A stretch of 64,000 bases of DNA from Ryuthela nishihirai (GCA_038380435.1 JAWZYU010000005.1:32944001-33008000); one strand, 5' to 3'; counted from the stretch's first letter, positions 1-11,009 are shown. Made by a program: numbers and translations. Notes: generated by a model from the sequence alone, not told the origin.

Positions 1-72
1 GACCCAGTTGGGACTCGAACCTGGGAACTACAGATTACGAGCCTGGCGCGCTACCGACTGAGCCGCCCCCTT
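1..72 (-). mobile_element. SINE-A, tRNA-like head only (cut by window edge)
   Basis: The reverse complement carries the SINE-A head with A-box and B-box motifs of an internal RNA polymerase III promoter. The body lies outside the window. Confidence 0.85.
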
Positions 73-270
73 ACTTACTAGATTTATCGACAATACTTAC
101 TAATGAAATAACACAATTCCCATTTTTCGAACTTTCCCTTAGTTAAAATTTTCACCTCTAAAGGTTGAAATCACAAGCTTCACTCATTTTAATACTCGAC
201 AAAAGTCTGGGAGAAAAGTAAGAACCCTGCGGAAAGACTACGCAGAAAAGAAATAGTTCCTACCTTATCC

Positions 271-337
271 TCCTAGGCTCGAAAGCAGATTCCTTTGATC
301 TCCATCCACACGTGTTAACCGCTCGGCTACGATGGTG
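271..337 (-). other. tRNA-like fragment
   Basis: On the minus strand a GTAGCCGAGCGGTTAA stretch resembles a tRNA A-box region, followed about 40 bases later by a weak B-box-like TTTCGAGCC. It may be a decayed SINE-B-type head or a tRNA pseudogene. No clean cloverleaf is visible. Confidence 0.25.
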
Positions 338-408
338 CAATATTTATTGCACTACGTACTATTTTATTTACTCGGATATAAACGGAATAGGCGCACTCAT
401 TTGGCTTT

Positions 409-819
409 GGGTTGGGTTGTTTTACCTATGAGCGGCACTTTTTTGCACACCATGGGCTAAATGGCCAAGTCACATGGATCCCGAAGGCTCAGAGAAGGTT
501 GGGGGAGGGGACCCATTGGAACAGCTTCCCAGCTGTTCCAATGATGAACAGCTTCCCAACAGATGGTAGCCTCCCGTCAAGGCCATCCAGCGTGTTCTCT
601 AACGTGCACAGGGTATGGCTCTCCCGCACACGGGGCCACGGCTTAACGTCCCATCCGACGGACGGCGGCATTTCCAAGCCCATCGGTGTCCCCTACTGAC
701 CGTGGGCAAGGCGGAGAATTGTTGCGGAGATAAATCTCAACGCTGACTCAGCTGGGACTCGAACCTGGGAACTACAGATTACGAGCCTGGCGCGCTACCG
801 ACTGAGCCACCCCCGCCCC
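409..819 (-). mobile_element. SINE-A, full length
   Basis: Complete copy from the CCCAACCC tail (left) to the tRNA-like head and C-rich leader (right). It is longer than usual because a short segment around 526-560 (GAACAGCTTCCCA) is locally duplicated. The antisense open frame here is not a gene. Confidence 0.9.
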
Positions 820-1010
820 GAGGATGAGAGCAAAAATTACAATCGAGCCGGAAAAAAAGGTAAAATGAAGACTGGATTTCTATTGCAGTGTAATATTTTT
901 CCCTTCGTTTTTAAAAAAAAAAATCATGAAAAATGCATGAAATATGCACAAGTTTAATCATTTTTTGGCTCGATTGCTCATTTTAGCATTCTCTAGATCC
1001 GGCCAGCTCG
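820..1010. repeat. Interspersed repeat R, copy 1
   Basis: Shares a diverged pattern (CAATCGAGCC, a T-rich block, a poly-A stretch, then GCATGAAATATGCACAAGTT) with 7,080-7,292 and with the sequence flanking the SINE at 38,887. Its class is unknown; I see no coding capacity. Confidence 0.5.
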
Positions 1011-1540
1011 TATTCGTCATCAGATTCTAAAGTTGGAAGAGAAGGTAATAAGAATAATGTCTAAGACATGATATGTTCATAATTTTTTCAATTCAGTTTT
1101 ATTAATCAAATATCCTTTTCGCATTTCATTAATCAAGGATCACTGAGAAGTCAATATATACAAAACGACGTATATTTTTCTTATTTTTCTTTTGTTTAAC
1201 TCCAGTACTCAATCACTCTCGAATAATATCCTAGGGCTTTTAAATGATTTCTTCTCTGGGAGGATGGAGATACATTACTTTAGACGTTTCCACTAGCAGC
1301 CAATCAGGATTATATTGCGGATTCAAATATTCCACTCTTTTATTAAAATGCAAATGATCAAATTCTTTTTGTGCAGCAATATTTTATTATTAGATTTTCG
1401 TTTGCTGTAATGCTCTGCTTAAAGCTATAATTCAGATACACAACTACAAAACAAATCAAACTCTATGTCCATCGATTAATCGATAACTACAGCGTCCTCT
1501 TTTGTTCATCTTTTCATTTTTTTTAAATTTTTCTTTGCAG
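1011..1540. other. AT-rich unique stretch
   Basis: No gene, repeat family or RNA signature recognised. It ends in a long pyrimidine tract that looks like a splice-acceptor context for the following exon candidate. Confidence 0.5.
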
Positions 1541-1815
1541 TAGTTTTGATTGCGAAACTTCATACGTGTAAGAAAGGACTTATTAAAGCGCATTCAGGTC
1601 ACGCAAGGTCAGGTAAGAGAGAAGGACTTTGCCGCACTTTGTCGCCAGAATCTCAAGTCGTTTTAATTCCCGACCAATGCACGTGGATGGTCAGCCAACA
1701 CCCAGGGGAAGAAACGTCTCATTTCAACGAAGCTCAGACCCCAGCCACGGGGGATTGGAATTGCGAAGCCTCAGTCTCAGCCGTCCACGTGGACTGCCTG
1801 CTGACACAACTGTGG
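1541..1815 (+). CDS. Candidate exon, unrecognised
   Basis: A strong acceptor context (T-rich tract ending TTCTTTGCAG at 1,540) opens a frame that stays open to a stop at 1,816-1,818. Two possible donors are visible: CAG|GTAAGA after 1,612, giving a 72-nt exon, and GTG|GTGAGG near 1,815. The segment is richer in G+C than its surroundings and is not part of a repeat seen elsewhere in the window. No protein family is recognised and chance occurrence is possible. Confidence 0.25.
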
Positions 1816-2022
1816 TGAGGCTTACCCTACATGACTTCGGTTTGCAGTGAACCAGGTTAGGACTGGAATAACTGCTAACGGGCAACTCTGGGCAGTTGGA
1901 GGAGGACAGAGGAAAAAGAATTGTATAAAACAAAAGCCGTTTGGTTCGCCTCATTGTGTATCAGTGGTGCACCCTGGATTTTGTGCTGCAGGGAACTCAC
2001 TGCTGTTAGTGTTGGCAAGCCT

Positions 2023-2320
2023 GGGTTGGGTTGTTTTATCTCCAATCAGCACTTTTGTAAACACAATGGGTTAAATGGCCGGGTTAGACGGACTCCTACG
2101 TCTCAGAGATGGTGATTCACTGTAAGGAGAGATATGGAAGTTTCAAGTCAAAGAAATCCAGCGTGTTTTTTAATGTTTACATTATGTTTCTCCTACACGC
2201 GAACCACGGCTTAGCGTCCCATCCGACAGACGGTGGGTTAGTAAAAATAAATCTCACTCTAGCACAATTGGGACTTGAATTTAGAAGTATTAGATAACCT
2301 TATCAACTGAGAAAACCACC
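2023..2320 (-). mobile_element. SINE-A, old degenerate copy
   Basis: Tail (GGGTTGGGTTGTTTTA) and a decayed head are recognisable, but the body has many substitutions and deletions. It is an older insertion than most neighbours. Confidence 0.7.
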
Positions 2321-2429
2321 TTCAATTTGTTGAAGTCTTCGCTGCTATTATGTTGTATTGCTGTGGGGAAGTACACAGTCGTATCAGAGTAATATGATCA
2401 CCTACCTAATAATGGGAATGGGGGGGTGA

Positions 2430-2527
2430 GTTGGGTTTTTTTACTCCTGAGCGGCACTTTTTTGCACACCATGGGCTAAATGGCCAGGTCACAAGGACCC
2501 GAAGGCTCAGAGAAGGTTGGGGGAGGG
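2430..2527 (-). mobile_element. SINE-A tail segment, duplicated
   Basis: Only the last ~100 bp of SINE-A, ending at GGTTGGGGGAGGGG and abutting directly the tail of the next copy. The same junction occurs at 44,533-44,636 and, on the other strand, at 40,597. Confidence 0.8.
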
Positions 2528-2826
2528 GTTAGGTTGTTTTACCTCTGAGCGGCACTTTTTTGCACACCATGGGCTAAATGGCCAGGTCACAAGGACCCCG
2601 AAGGCTCAGAGAAAGTTGAGGGATGGGACCCACTGGAACAGATGTTGGGAGACGGATGGTAGCCTCCCGTCAAGGCCATCCAGTGTGTTCTTTAACGTGC
2701 ACAGGGTATGGCTCTCCTGCACACGGGGCCACGGTTTGACGTCCCATCCGACGGATGGCGGTCTTTCCAACCCCATCGGTGTCCCCTACTGACCGTGGGC
2801 AAGGCGGTGAGTTTTGCGGAGATAAA
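2528..2826 (-). mobile_element. SINE-A, lacking the tRNA-like head
   Basis: Tail and body are well conserved, but the copy stops at GAGATAAAT, before the tRNA-like region, so it has no internal promoter and cannot be a source copy. Confidence 0.85.
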
Positions 2827-3480
2827 TGGGGGTGGCCACATTATTCTGATACGACTGTGTAATGCTAGAAACGCAGATATGGTTCGAAATTTCCGGGGCT
2901 AATGTTATGTGCCACGGTCATCTTCTTTGACTTCTTAGCAACTTTGTAAATTTAGACATCTCTTGTCTTGTATAACAAAAACTTTTCTTTCGCAGGTGTG
3001 TGTGTGTGTGGGGGGGGGTTCTTCCCCTGGTACATTTACAGTAATGCACAGAATGTAATGCATAAAATGATTTATTTTATGAAGTCAAAAATCGAATTTG
3101 AGAGAACGAATAAACCTTTAAACACTTGCACGAACAATAATGTTTATTAAAGCTAAAAATAGCATGGAAGAAGTGAGAAATGAAGTCAATGTCGCTTATT
3201 TACGAGAAGAAGAAGTTGATACCTGAGAATACCAGGTTACAAAGCTGGTACACTACCGACAGAATCAATCCATCAGTTAGAAATAGGGAAAAATAAAAAC
3301 GGACCGGAAAAATAACTGGTATTGTTAAAAAAAAAGGTAAAATCGTTTCAACTCCCGTAATACTTTATGAGTTAAATGAATGTTGTTGAAATTTAAATTT
3401 CATATAGAACTAACTTAGATATTTAATTCATCTACCATATTGAGTTCACAAAGAACTTATTAAAACTTTCTAAACTCCGA
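2827..3480. other. AT-rich stretch without recognisable genes
   Basis: Contains a GT/G-rich simple tract near 2,998-3,018. No coding or RNA feature supported. Confidence 0.5.
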
Positions 3481-3808
3481 GTTGTTCTACCTCTGAGTGG
3501 CACTTTTTTGTACACAATGGGCTAAATAGCCAATCACAAGCACTTCTAGTGTTCAGAGAAAGTTAGGGACCCACTGGACAGCTGTTAGCCTCCTGTCAAG
3601 GCCATCCAGAGTGTTCTTTAACGTGCACAGGTATGGCTCTCCCGCACACTGGGGCTAACGATTCATCCGATGGACAAAGGCCATTCCAAGCCCATCGATG
3701 TCTACTGTTGACCGAGAGCAGAGGTTTAGCGGAGGTAAATCTCAACATTAGCACATGAACCTGGAAATTGTAGATTACGAGCCTGACGCGCTATCGTCTG
3801 AGCTAACC
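3481..3808 (-). mobile_element. SINE-A, degenerate copy
   Basis: Body and head are recognisable with many changes, including a shortened body. It lies head-to-head with the next, opposite-strand copy. Confidence 0.75.
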
Positions 3809-3827
3809 AAGCCACTCGCAACTTCGT

Positions 3828-4165
3828 CTGGTCAGGTACGAGTCCCAGATGGGTCAGCGTTGAGATTTATCTCCGCAAAATTCCCCGCCCTGCCCACGGT
3901 CAGTAGGGGACACCGATGGGCTTGGAAAGGCCGCCGTCCGTGGGATGGGACGTTAAGCAGTGGCCCCGTGTGCGGGAGAGCCATACCCTGTGCACGTTAA
4001 AGAACACGCTGGATGGTCTTGACGGGAGGCTACCATCTGTCTCCCAACAGCTGTTCCAGTGGGTTCCCTTCCCCAACCTTCTCTGAGCCTTCGGGGTCCA
4101 TGTGACCTGGCCATTTAGCCCATGGTGTGCAAAAAAGTGCCGCTCAGAGGTAAAACAACCCAACC
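3828..4165 (+). mobile_element. SINE-A, truncated in the head
   Basis: Starts within the tRNA-like region near the B box and runs to the complete CCCAACCC tail. With the preceding minus-strand copy it forms an inverted pair able to fold back in a read-through transcript. Confidence 0.85.
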
Positions 4166-4208
4166 CTTTCATCAGTTGCCAAGCATGCTAACCACTCGGC
4201 CACGAAAT
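4166..4208 (-). mobile_element. SINE-B head fragment
   Basis: The reverse complement reads GTGGCCGAGTGGTTAGC followed by the SINE-B arm sequence, then stops. It is only the 5' tRNA-like part. Confidence 0.55.
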
Positions 4209-4246
4209 ATGATCTTGTGTTGCCTTCGTTACAGACATTTACACTC

Positions 4247-5186
4247 AGTGATCATTAAAATATGGCCACCTCATCTCAAGCTATGTCAATGGGACGCTAA
4301 CTTCGAAGCGCCATAACTTTCAAAATAATAGTTTTGTGGAGAAATGCGATTAAAAGCAAATTAAAGATCTCTATTAACTACATCTAATCGATTTTAACAA
4401 TATTCTCTCGGTATTTAAAAAGATATTTAAGTTTAAACATTGAAAAGCTACAATATGTTCTAAGAAATTTATCAAAAATAATTAAACGAATATTGAAGAA
4501 TTTTTTACGCATACTTTATATATATAATAGATATGTTACTATTTATGAAATGGATTGAAATAATATTTCAGTTTCAGTTAATTTAAATGGTAAATTCTTT
4601 TGTCTAGCTTTGCTGTTATTGAATGTTCACTTCCATAGGGGTGGCTCAGTTGGTAGTACGCCAGGCTCGTAATCTGCAGTTCCCAGGTTCGAGTCCCAGC
4701 TGAGTCAGCGTTGAGATTTATCTCCGAAAAATTCCCCGCCCTGCTCACGGTCAGTAGGAGACACCGATGGGCTTGAAAAGGCCGCCGTCCGTCGGATGGG
4801 ACGTTAAGCCGTGGCTTAACGCTCACACGCTGGATGGCCTTGACGGGAGGCTACCATCTGTCTCCCAACAGCTGTTCCAGTGGGTCCTATCCCCCAACCT
4901 TCTCTGAGACTTCGGGGTCCATGTGACCTGGCCATTTAGCCCATGGTCTGCAAAAAAGTACCGTTCAGAGGTAAAACAACCCAACCCAAACTTCCATAAC
5001 TCTTTGAATGGTGAAATATTATTGTTGAAAATCGTTATTTGGATAGAATTAATTGAGAACTTTAATTTACCTTTAATTTTATTTTCCCATAAAAAAACTC
5101 TTATTTTAAAATCTTAACTTCGAAAGTTATCGTCCCATTGACATAATATGGGGAGGTCAAAATTCAAGGACCAATCGGTGTATATC
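4247..5186. mobile_element. Non-autonomous DNA transposon 'T', copy 1, carrying a SINE-A
   Basis: The ends are imperfect inverted repeats containing GTCAATGGGACG near the left end and CGTCCCATTGAC near the right end. About 600 bp of AT-rich non-coding interior (excluding the SINE) matches in order the copy at 54,566-56,009, for example shared blocks around 4,385-4,480 and 5,000-5,100. No transposase frame is seen. Superfamily unassigned. Confidence 0.65.
4638..4989 (+). mobile_element. SINE-A inside transposon T
   Basis: Inserted in T with a perfect 9-bp TSD, ACTTCCATA, at 4,629-4,637 and 4,990-4,998. It has a small internal deletion in the body. Confidence 0.9.
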
Positions 5187-5820
5187 TGATAAAGTTCCTC
5201 CTACACCTCTATGCCAAGGACTACTTGAGAAACATTTCTTTTTTAACGGTATGTTGAATTCTTTTGTAGCAATTATTTAATTTTTTAACGAGTGAACTAA
5301 AAATCCCTCTCTAAAAAATAAAAGTACGCCTATTGTTCTTCATCTTCAATGATTCAGAAGATCGTGAAAGGTCGACCAGTTAGCTATTTTGTCGTATTCA
5401 GTGTGGAACAAATGTAGGCTTCTAGATAAAATATCGAATCGCTGTCGAAATTTCAGGGTTTCCTCAGGGTTACACATAATAGCGTCAGAGTGTAATCTCT
5501 GGTTTCCATGGAAACGGATACATTTCTTCGGAACTTCCATTTAGAGAAATTACGATGTTTATGCGAATAGAATTCGTAGCTTCTTCCTGTTTCCATAGAA
5601 ACTAGATATTAATATCGACATTTTCTGTATCCCATGCCCTGTTGGTCGTATCATTCCTGACGAGGACGATCCCACCACAAAATTTTTTCTGAACGCTAAG
5701 AAATTCAATTATTCTTCCTCCGGAAGTTGTCTCTCTTAATCCATTTCTCCTGCATCTTCTGCTCCATTGCTTTTGGTTCGAGGCCTCGTATCAAAAGTTT
5801 CAGCAACGATGAAGGGTTTT
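5187..5820. other. Unique stretch, no gene recognised
   Basis: Moderate AT content, only short open frames, and no match to repeats elsewhere in the window. Confidence 0.5.
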
Positions 5821-6208
5821 GGATTGGATTGTTTTACCTCTGAGCGGCACTTTTTTCCACACCATGGGCTAAATGGCCAGGCCACAAGGACCCCGAAGGC
5901 TCAGAGAAGGTTGGGGGAGGGGACCCACTGGAACAGCTGTTGGGAGACAGATGGTAGTCTCCCGTCAAGGCCATCCAGCGTGTTCTTTAACGTGCAGAGG
6001 GTATGGCTCTCCCGCACACGGGGCCATGGCTTAACGTCCCATCCGACGGACGGCGGCCTTTCCAAGCCCATCGGTGTCCCCTACTGACCGTGGGCAGGGC
6101 GGGGAAATTTTGTGGAGATAAATCTCAACGCTGACCCAGCTGGGACTCGAACCTGGGAACTACAGATTACGAGCCTGGCGCGCTACCGACTGAGCCACCC
6201 CCACCCCA
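5821..6208 (-). mobile_element. SINE-A, full length (GGATTGGATTG tail variant)
   Basis: Complete copy whose antisense tail begins GGATTGGATTG rather than GGGTTGGGTTG, a variant shared with copies at 22,520, 29,693 and 59,029. Head and body are close to consensus. Confidence 0.9.
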
Positions 6209-6285
6209 ATGTTTTGGGACTAAAGAATTATAATAATAACAGTCACTAAATCATATAAATAGAAATGAAAAAAAGTAATAATCAC

Positions 6286-6535
6286 AGTGGTTGTTTTATC
6301 TCTAAGCGGCGCTTTTTGCACAAAATGGGCTAAATCGACAGGTCACAAGGACCCCAAACGCTTAGAGAAGATTGAGAAAAGGGAATCCACTTTTGGTAAA
6401 CGAAAAGTAGCCTCTTGTCAAGTCCATTCAACCTGTTATTTAAAGTACTCAGGATATGTCTCTCCTCTTCGCAAGGGATTAAGGCTTAACGTCCCATCCG
6501 ACGGACGGCGGCTTTCCAAGCCCATCGGTGTCCAA
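6286..6535 (-). mobile_element. SINE-A, degenerate and lacking the head
   Basis: Old copy with diverged tail and body. It stops after the CCCATCGGTGTCC block, before the tRNA-like head. Confidence 0.7.
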
Positions 6536-7079
6536 GGTCATCGAAAGATCAATGAGTCTATGAGTGAATCGTGCTCAGTGTACCATACTTTTGTATATTA
6601 AGTAAGTAACTTAAGATTAGACCTCAGCAGAAGGAAAACACAGGAAAAAAGTTAATACTTTTTCCAGGTTATAAGCATTTTAAATGTGTACTCTTTAGAT
6701 CAAGCTAATCCTAAAACAATATATCGAATATTTGCTCATTTTTTCCAATTTTTCTGGCCAAATATTTTAGGCACATACTAAACGAACTTGTTAATTTATA
6801 ATACTCATTAAAAAAAATTTTTTTAATCGAGTATTCTCTTCATTCCTGACAGTTTCTTTTTCCATTTCATTAGAAATGTATTGTTTCTTTTTTCAAGTAC
6901 AGAATTTTTCCTTCTGTTCTTCAAGATTATAGATTTTTTTCTCTCTAGTAGGATTTGAGGTATTTTTTTTTCTTATTTTTAATAAATTTTCACTAAGTTT
7001 GACCACCCCTGATTTAGAAAATCTATTAAGGTAGCGAACTCTCTGGAATAAATCGAGGCAAACATTCCTCTCTTGAGAG
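6536..7079. other. AT-rich stretch, no gene recognised
   Basis: Contains several T-rich homopolymer tracts between 6,780 and 6,970. No supported feature. Confidence 0.5.
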
Positions 7080-7292
7080 CAGGTCTGGACCTACGAAAAA
7101 ATAAAAGGCAGAGGTGGAGACAATAAAGCAGGGAAAGAGACTATATTTCCATTCAGTTTTAACATTTTCTCCTCAATTTTAGATGTCTTTAAGAAATTTC
7201 TTGATAAATTCATGAAATGTACTAAAGTTTAATAATTTCTTGCCTCCATTGCCTTTACTAACATTCTTAAGGGTGGCTGTTGCCAGCACATA
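7080..7292. repeat. Interspersed repeat R, copy 2
   Basis: Diverged match to 820-1,010 and to the flanks of the SINE at 38,887. Shared blocks include AAATTCATGAAATGTAC and the following TTTAATAATTTCTTGCCTC. Class unknown. Confidence 0.45.
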
Positions 7293-7663
7293 GGCGGGAA
7301 ACACTCTCCGTTCAAAAAGCCCGAGAGCAATTAGGCCTAGAAACTCATATACTGTAATGTGAGAAAATCCTACAGCATCACCCTATTTGGAGGGGGGGTT
7401 CATCACTATTCGAGCCATTTTAACAGGATTTGCCCCCAGCAGCCTAACTCCTAACACACGACTCTGTGTTTAGCGGTGGGGGGAGGGGGGATTCTAAGGC
7501 AGCCACTTGCTGCGACAGTCTGACAGTCTTAATTGCCATAGGGAACTCTGAAGTTGGAGGAGATACCTGGGTGAAAAGGTAATGCAACACATTCAAATCT
7601 AGAATTTGGCGTAGGTCGCTGCATTTCGAAGCTAAGCGACGTCCCACAAATCTCCTCACCAGT

Positions 7664-8050
7664 GGGGCGGGGGTGACTCAGTCGATAGCTCGTCAGGCTC
7701 GTAATCTGTAGTTCCCAGGTTCGAATCCCAGCTGGGTCAGCGTTGAGATTTATCTCCGCAAAATCCCCGCCCTACCCACGGTCAGTAGAGGACACCAATG
7801 GGCTTGGAAAGGCCGCCGTCCGTCGGATGGAACGTTAAGCCGTGGCCCCGTGTGCGGGAGAGCCATACCCTGTGCACGTTAAAGAACACGCTGGATGGCC
7901 TTGACGGGAGGCTACCATCTGTCTCCCAACAGCTGTTCCAGTGGGTCCCCTCCCCCAACCTTCTCTGAGCCTTCGGGGTCCATGTGACCTGGCCATTTAG
8001 CCCATGGTATGCAAAAAAGTGCCGCTCAGAGGTAAAACAACCCAACCCAA
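7664..8050 (+). mobile_element. SINE-A, full length with TSD
   Basis: Complete copy flanked by a perfect 11-bp TSD, TCCTCACCAGT, at 7,653-7,663 and 8,051-8,061. This defines both ends of the family: a GGGGCGGGGG leader and a CCCAACCCAA tail. Confidence 0.95.
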
Positions 8051-8177
8051 TCCTCACCAGTAGTTAGAAAGTACATATCAGCACATTACCCGCCATTCCG
8101 GATTTTTCAAACACATTTTTGAAATTATGTTAATTATTTTAAGTCCGATAATCTTAGTTTTTGATGCTTCATTTCAG

Positions 8178-8374
8178 TAAAGAAGCTCGTGCTCTTTCGA
8201 ACGACTTCAATTTCTTCGAAAGGACTCTTGTCCTGCTCGTGCTATTTGTCCCTTTCTAAAACAGACTCTTTATCACTCGAAAGCATAAAGAAATCAATTG
8301 AACGACAGATTTCTCCTGAAATGGGTGATGGATGCATTCTTGTAAAATCAAGCGTATCACAAGAAGAATTTTAA
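8178..8374 (+). CDS. Candidate terminal exon, unrecognised
   Basis: An acceptor-like context (TTCATTTCAG ending at 8,177) is followed by an open frame of about 64 codons to a TAA at 8,372-8,374. The peptide is serine-, lysine- and leucine-rich and ends SVSQEEF. It matches no repeat in this window and no family I recognise. Support rests only on acceptor plus open frame in AT-rich DNA. Confidence 0.25.
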
Positions 8375-8476
8375 CATATAGCCTTATGTTACGACGACTG
8401 GTTTGACACGTGGATTATTTCGGATGAGATTTCTGCCTCTTACAATCTGGCGAGGGGCGAGTCTCGTAAGCGTGAA

Positions 8477-9289
8477 GAATAGCAAGTCCAGAGCACGAAA
8501 CAGTTTCATGAAGAACTGAAGGGGGCTGAGGAATAGCAAGTCCAGACCACGAAACAGTTTCATGAAGAACTGAAGGGGGCTGAGGAATAGCAAGTCCAGA
8601 CCACGAAACAGTTTCATGAAGAACTGAAGGGGGCTGAGGAATAGCAAGTCCAGACCACGAAAACAGTTTTATGAAGAACTGAAGGGGGCTGAGGAATAGC
8701 AAGTCCTGACCACGAAACAGTTTTATGAAGAACTGAAGGGGGCTGAGGAATAGCAAGTCCAGACCACGAAACAGTTTTATGAAGAACTGAAGGGGCTGAG
8801 GAATAGCAAGTCCAGACCACGAAAACAGTTTCATGAAGAACTGAAGGGGGCTGAGGAATAGCAAGTCCAGATCACGAAACAGTTTCATGAATAACTGAAA
8901 GGGACTGAGGAATAGCAAGTCCAGACCACGAAACACTTTCATGAAGAACTGAAGGGGGCTGAGGAATAGCAAGTCCAGACCACGAAACAGTTTTATGAAG
9001 AACTGAAGGGGGCTGAGGAATAACAAGTCCAGACCACGAAAACAGTTTTATGAAGAACTGAAGGGGGCTGAGGAATAGCAAGTCCAGACCACGAAAACAG
9101 TTTCATGAAGAACTGAAGGGGGCTGAGGAATAGCAAGTCCAGACCACGAAACAGTTTCATGAAGAACTGAAGGGGGCTGAGGAATAGCAAGTCCAGACCA
9201 CGAAACAGTTTTATGAAGAACTGAAGGGGGCTGAGGAATAGCAAGTCCAGATCACGAAACAGTTTCATGAATAACTGAAAGGGACTGAA
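8477..9289. repeat. 54-bp minisatellite, 15 copies
   Basis: Fifteen tandem copies of a 54-bp unit beginning GAATAGCAAGTCCAG start at about 8,477, 8,531, 8,585, 8,639, 8,694, 8,748, 8,801, 8,856, 8,910, 8,964, 9,018, 9,073, 9,128, 9,182 and 9,236. Four units have an extra A (CGAAAACAG) and one lacks a G, so the phase drifts. The eighth and fifteenth units share the same rare variants, 380 bp apart. The minus strand is open over long stretches only because 54 is divisible by three. Confidence 0.97.
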
Positions 9290-10426
9290 CACATAAGCGG
9301 GCAGACTCACAGACAGACAATAACACAAAGTCCTTCAGTATATAAAAGATTTTCGGGAAGCATTTCTTGGATGAGGTGGCAAAGTAAAATAAATGGAAAG
9401 ACAAAAAATTTTATGTAGGTACAATTTTATTCTAATAAAGTTTATAATTACGTGTAATAGAATAATAAACGAATTGAAAGCAAACTAATTACACGCGATA
9501 ATTAATTAATTAAATCTTAATCTTTTTAATATATTTCCATCCTAGAATTTCTTAAGGGATCTCGTCCCTACCCACTTGACTAACTGTCTGAAACGCTTAA
9601 TATGTTATTTAGACCATGTGTAACAAAAAACGCTCCTTGAAATCTTTATTAATATCGTGGGATTGTTTTTTACCGATGCGATTTAAAACTACTTAAGGCA
9701 ACATAAAAGAGACTTTATTAGTAAGAATTATATTTTAAAAGAGATGTTATTATTAACATAAAGTTTTGAAATGATAAATTAAGACAACACCGGTTAGATA
9801 ATTACGCAAATTTAATATTTCTCCTTAGTAATAAAAAAAAAAGATTCTAATCATCTTACGTTTATCTTCAAGTTTTTTTTTTAAATAATTAATTAAATTT
9901 CAGCAAAATCAACAGATTACCATACCTTAATTGAATAAAGACTAAACAAGAAGATTGAATGAAAATTTAACATTTGCTTAGCGTAAAAATTATTTCATAA
10001 AATGTCAACAATAGTAAAAGATAAAATATCTCTTTAGTGATTCAAAGGAAATTAGTTCTTTGCTTTCAGTATTTTTTTTCCTCTTTACTTGAATTATGAA
10101 TCTCTTTAGTGATGTTCATTTCCAATTTCCTCTGGAGCACCGGAGCTGTTAAATTGCAAACAACAACGAGGGAGGTGGAGATAATGGATTAGAGAAATAA
10201 TAATGATCAAATTCATTGCACTTCTATCTAAATTTTAGTGGTTACATTTATATTGATTTTCCACACAATAATCAGATTTCTGAAAATTGAATTTTGTGCT
10301 GCCTTTTTTTTTCTGCATATATTTTTTATATAAAAAGATGAGAAGGGGGAAAAAAGATGAGAGAAACAAGGGACGCAGATAACTTAGAAGCTCTATTGGT
10401 CTCATACAACATGCAAGTAGTCGGTA
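9290..10426. other. AT-rich spacer, no gene recognised
   Basis: Strongly AT-rich with short simple tracts such as AATTAATTAATTAA near 9,500. Neither strand gives a convincing frame. Confidence 0.6.
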
Positions 10427-10645
10427 CAGTCGCTCAAAAAAATATCCGAACACTAATGGTTGATTACAGATTTCAGAAAAAATATATGGCAACGATTTTT
10501 TTTTTTAGAAATTAGTGATCTGGCAACCTTCGTGTCGTGACACGAAGGTTGCCAGATCACTAATTTCTAAAAAAAAATCGTTGCCAGATATTTTTTATGA
10601 ATTCTGTAATCAACCATAGTGTTCGGATGCTTTTTTCTGCGACTG
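10427..10645. mobile_element. Palindromic Tc1/mariner-type MITE
   Basis: The element is an almost perfect palindrome of ~219 bp. It starts CAGTCGCTCAAAAAA, ends with the complement, is centred near CGTGTCGTGACACG and is flanked by TA dinucleotides. Family knowledge: CAGT-type termini and TA duplications are typical of Tc1/mariner elements. It has no coding capacity. Confidence 0.9.
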
Positions 10646-10731
10646 TACCAGAGAACTCGATTTTTAATAAACGATAGTTTTATTTAAAATAATCTGGTAT
10701 TTTGCGATATAATTTTGCTTTTTGCATGGCT

Positions 10732-10855
10732 GCAGTGGCGTAGGCGAATTTTTTACCCAGGAGGGGATGAATTTAAAAAAAAAATTGTAAATTGATAAAT
10801 TAATAATATGTTTGTAAATAAAACAGCGATTTCCCTTTGACCATACCACTGCACG
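10732..10855. mobile_element. Possible short MITE
   Basis: About 124 bp bounded by TGCAGTGGCGTA on the left and an imperfect inverted counterpart, ATACCACTGCA, on the right. A CAGTGGCGTA-like end also occurs near 38,709-38,720. Assignment rests on short ends only. Confidence 0.35.
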
Positions 10856-11009
10856 CTTAAAACAAATTAATTTCAGATCTTATCCTTCTATATTATTAGT
10901 GTCATTAATGTTGACGTGTTGTCATTTTATACATAACTATGATTCGATTTATGGAGCTGCCTTCCATGGTACAAGTGCAGATCTATTTATATCACTGACC
11001 AAAAGTGAC

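Noticed and set aside
8477..9289. CRISPR array
   Set aside because: Units are contiguous without variable spacers and the DNA is animal nuclear; it is a minisatellite.
8384..9328. Long minus-strand frames (up to 203 codons) as a repetitive membrane or silk-like protein
   Set aside because: They arise because the 54-bp unit is a multiple of three and lacks stops; single-base indels in several units shift the frame, so no reading frame is maintained across the array.
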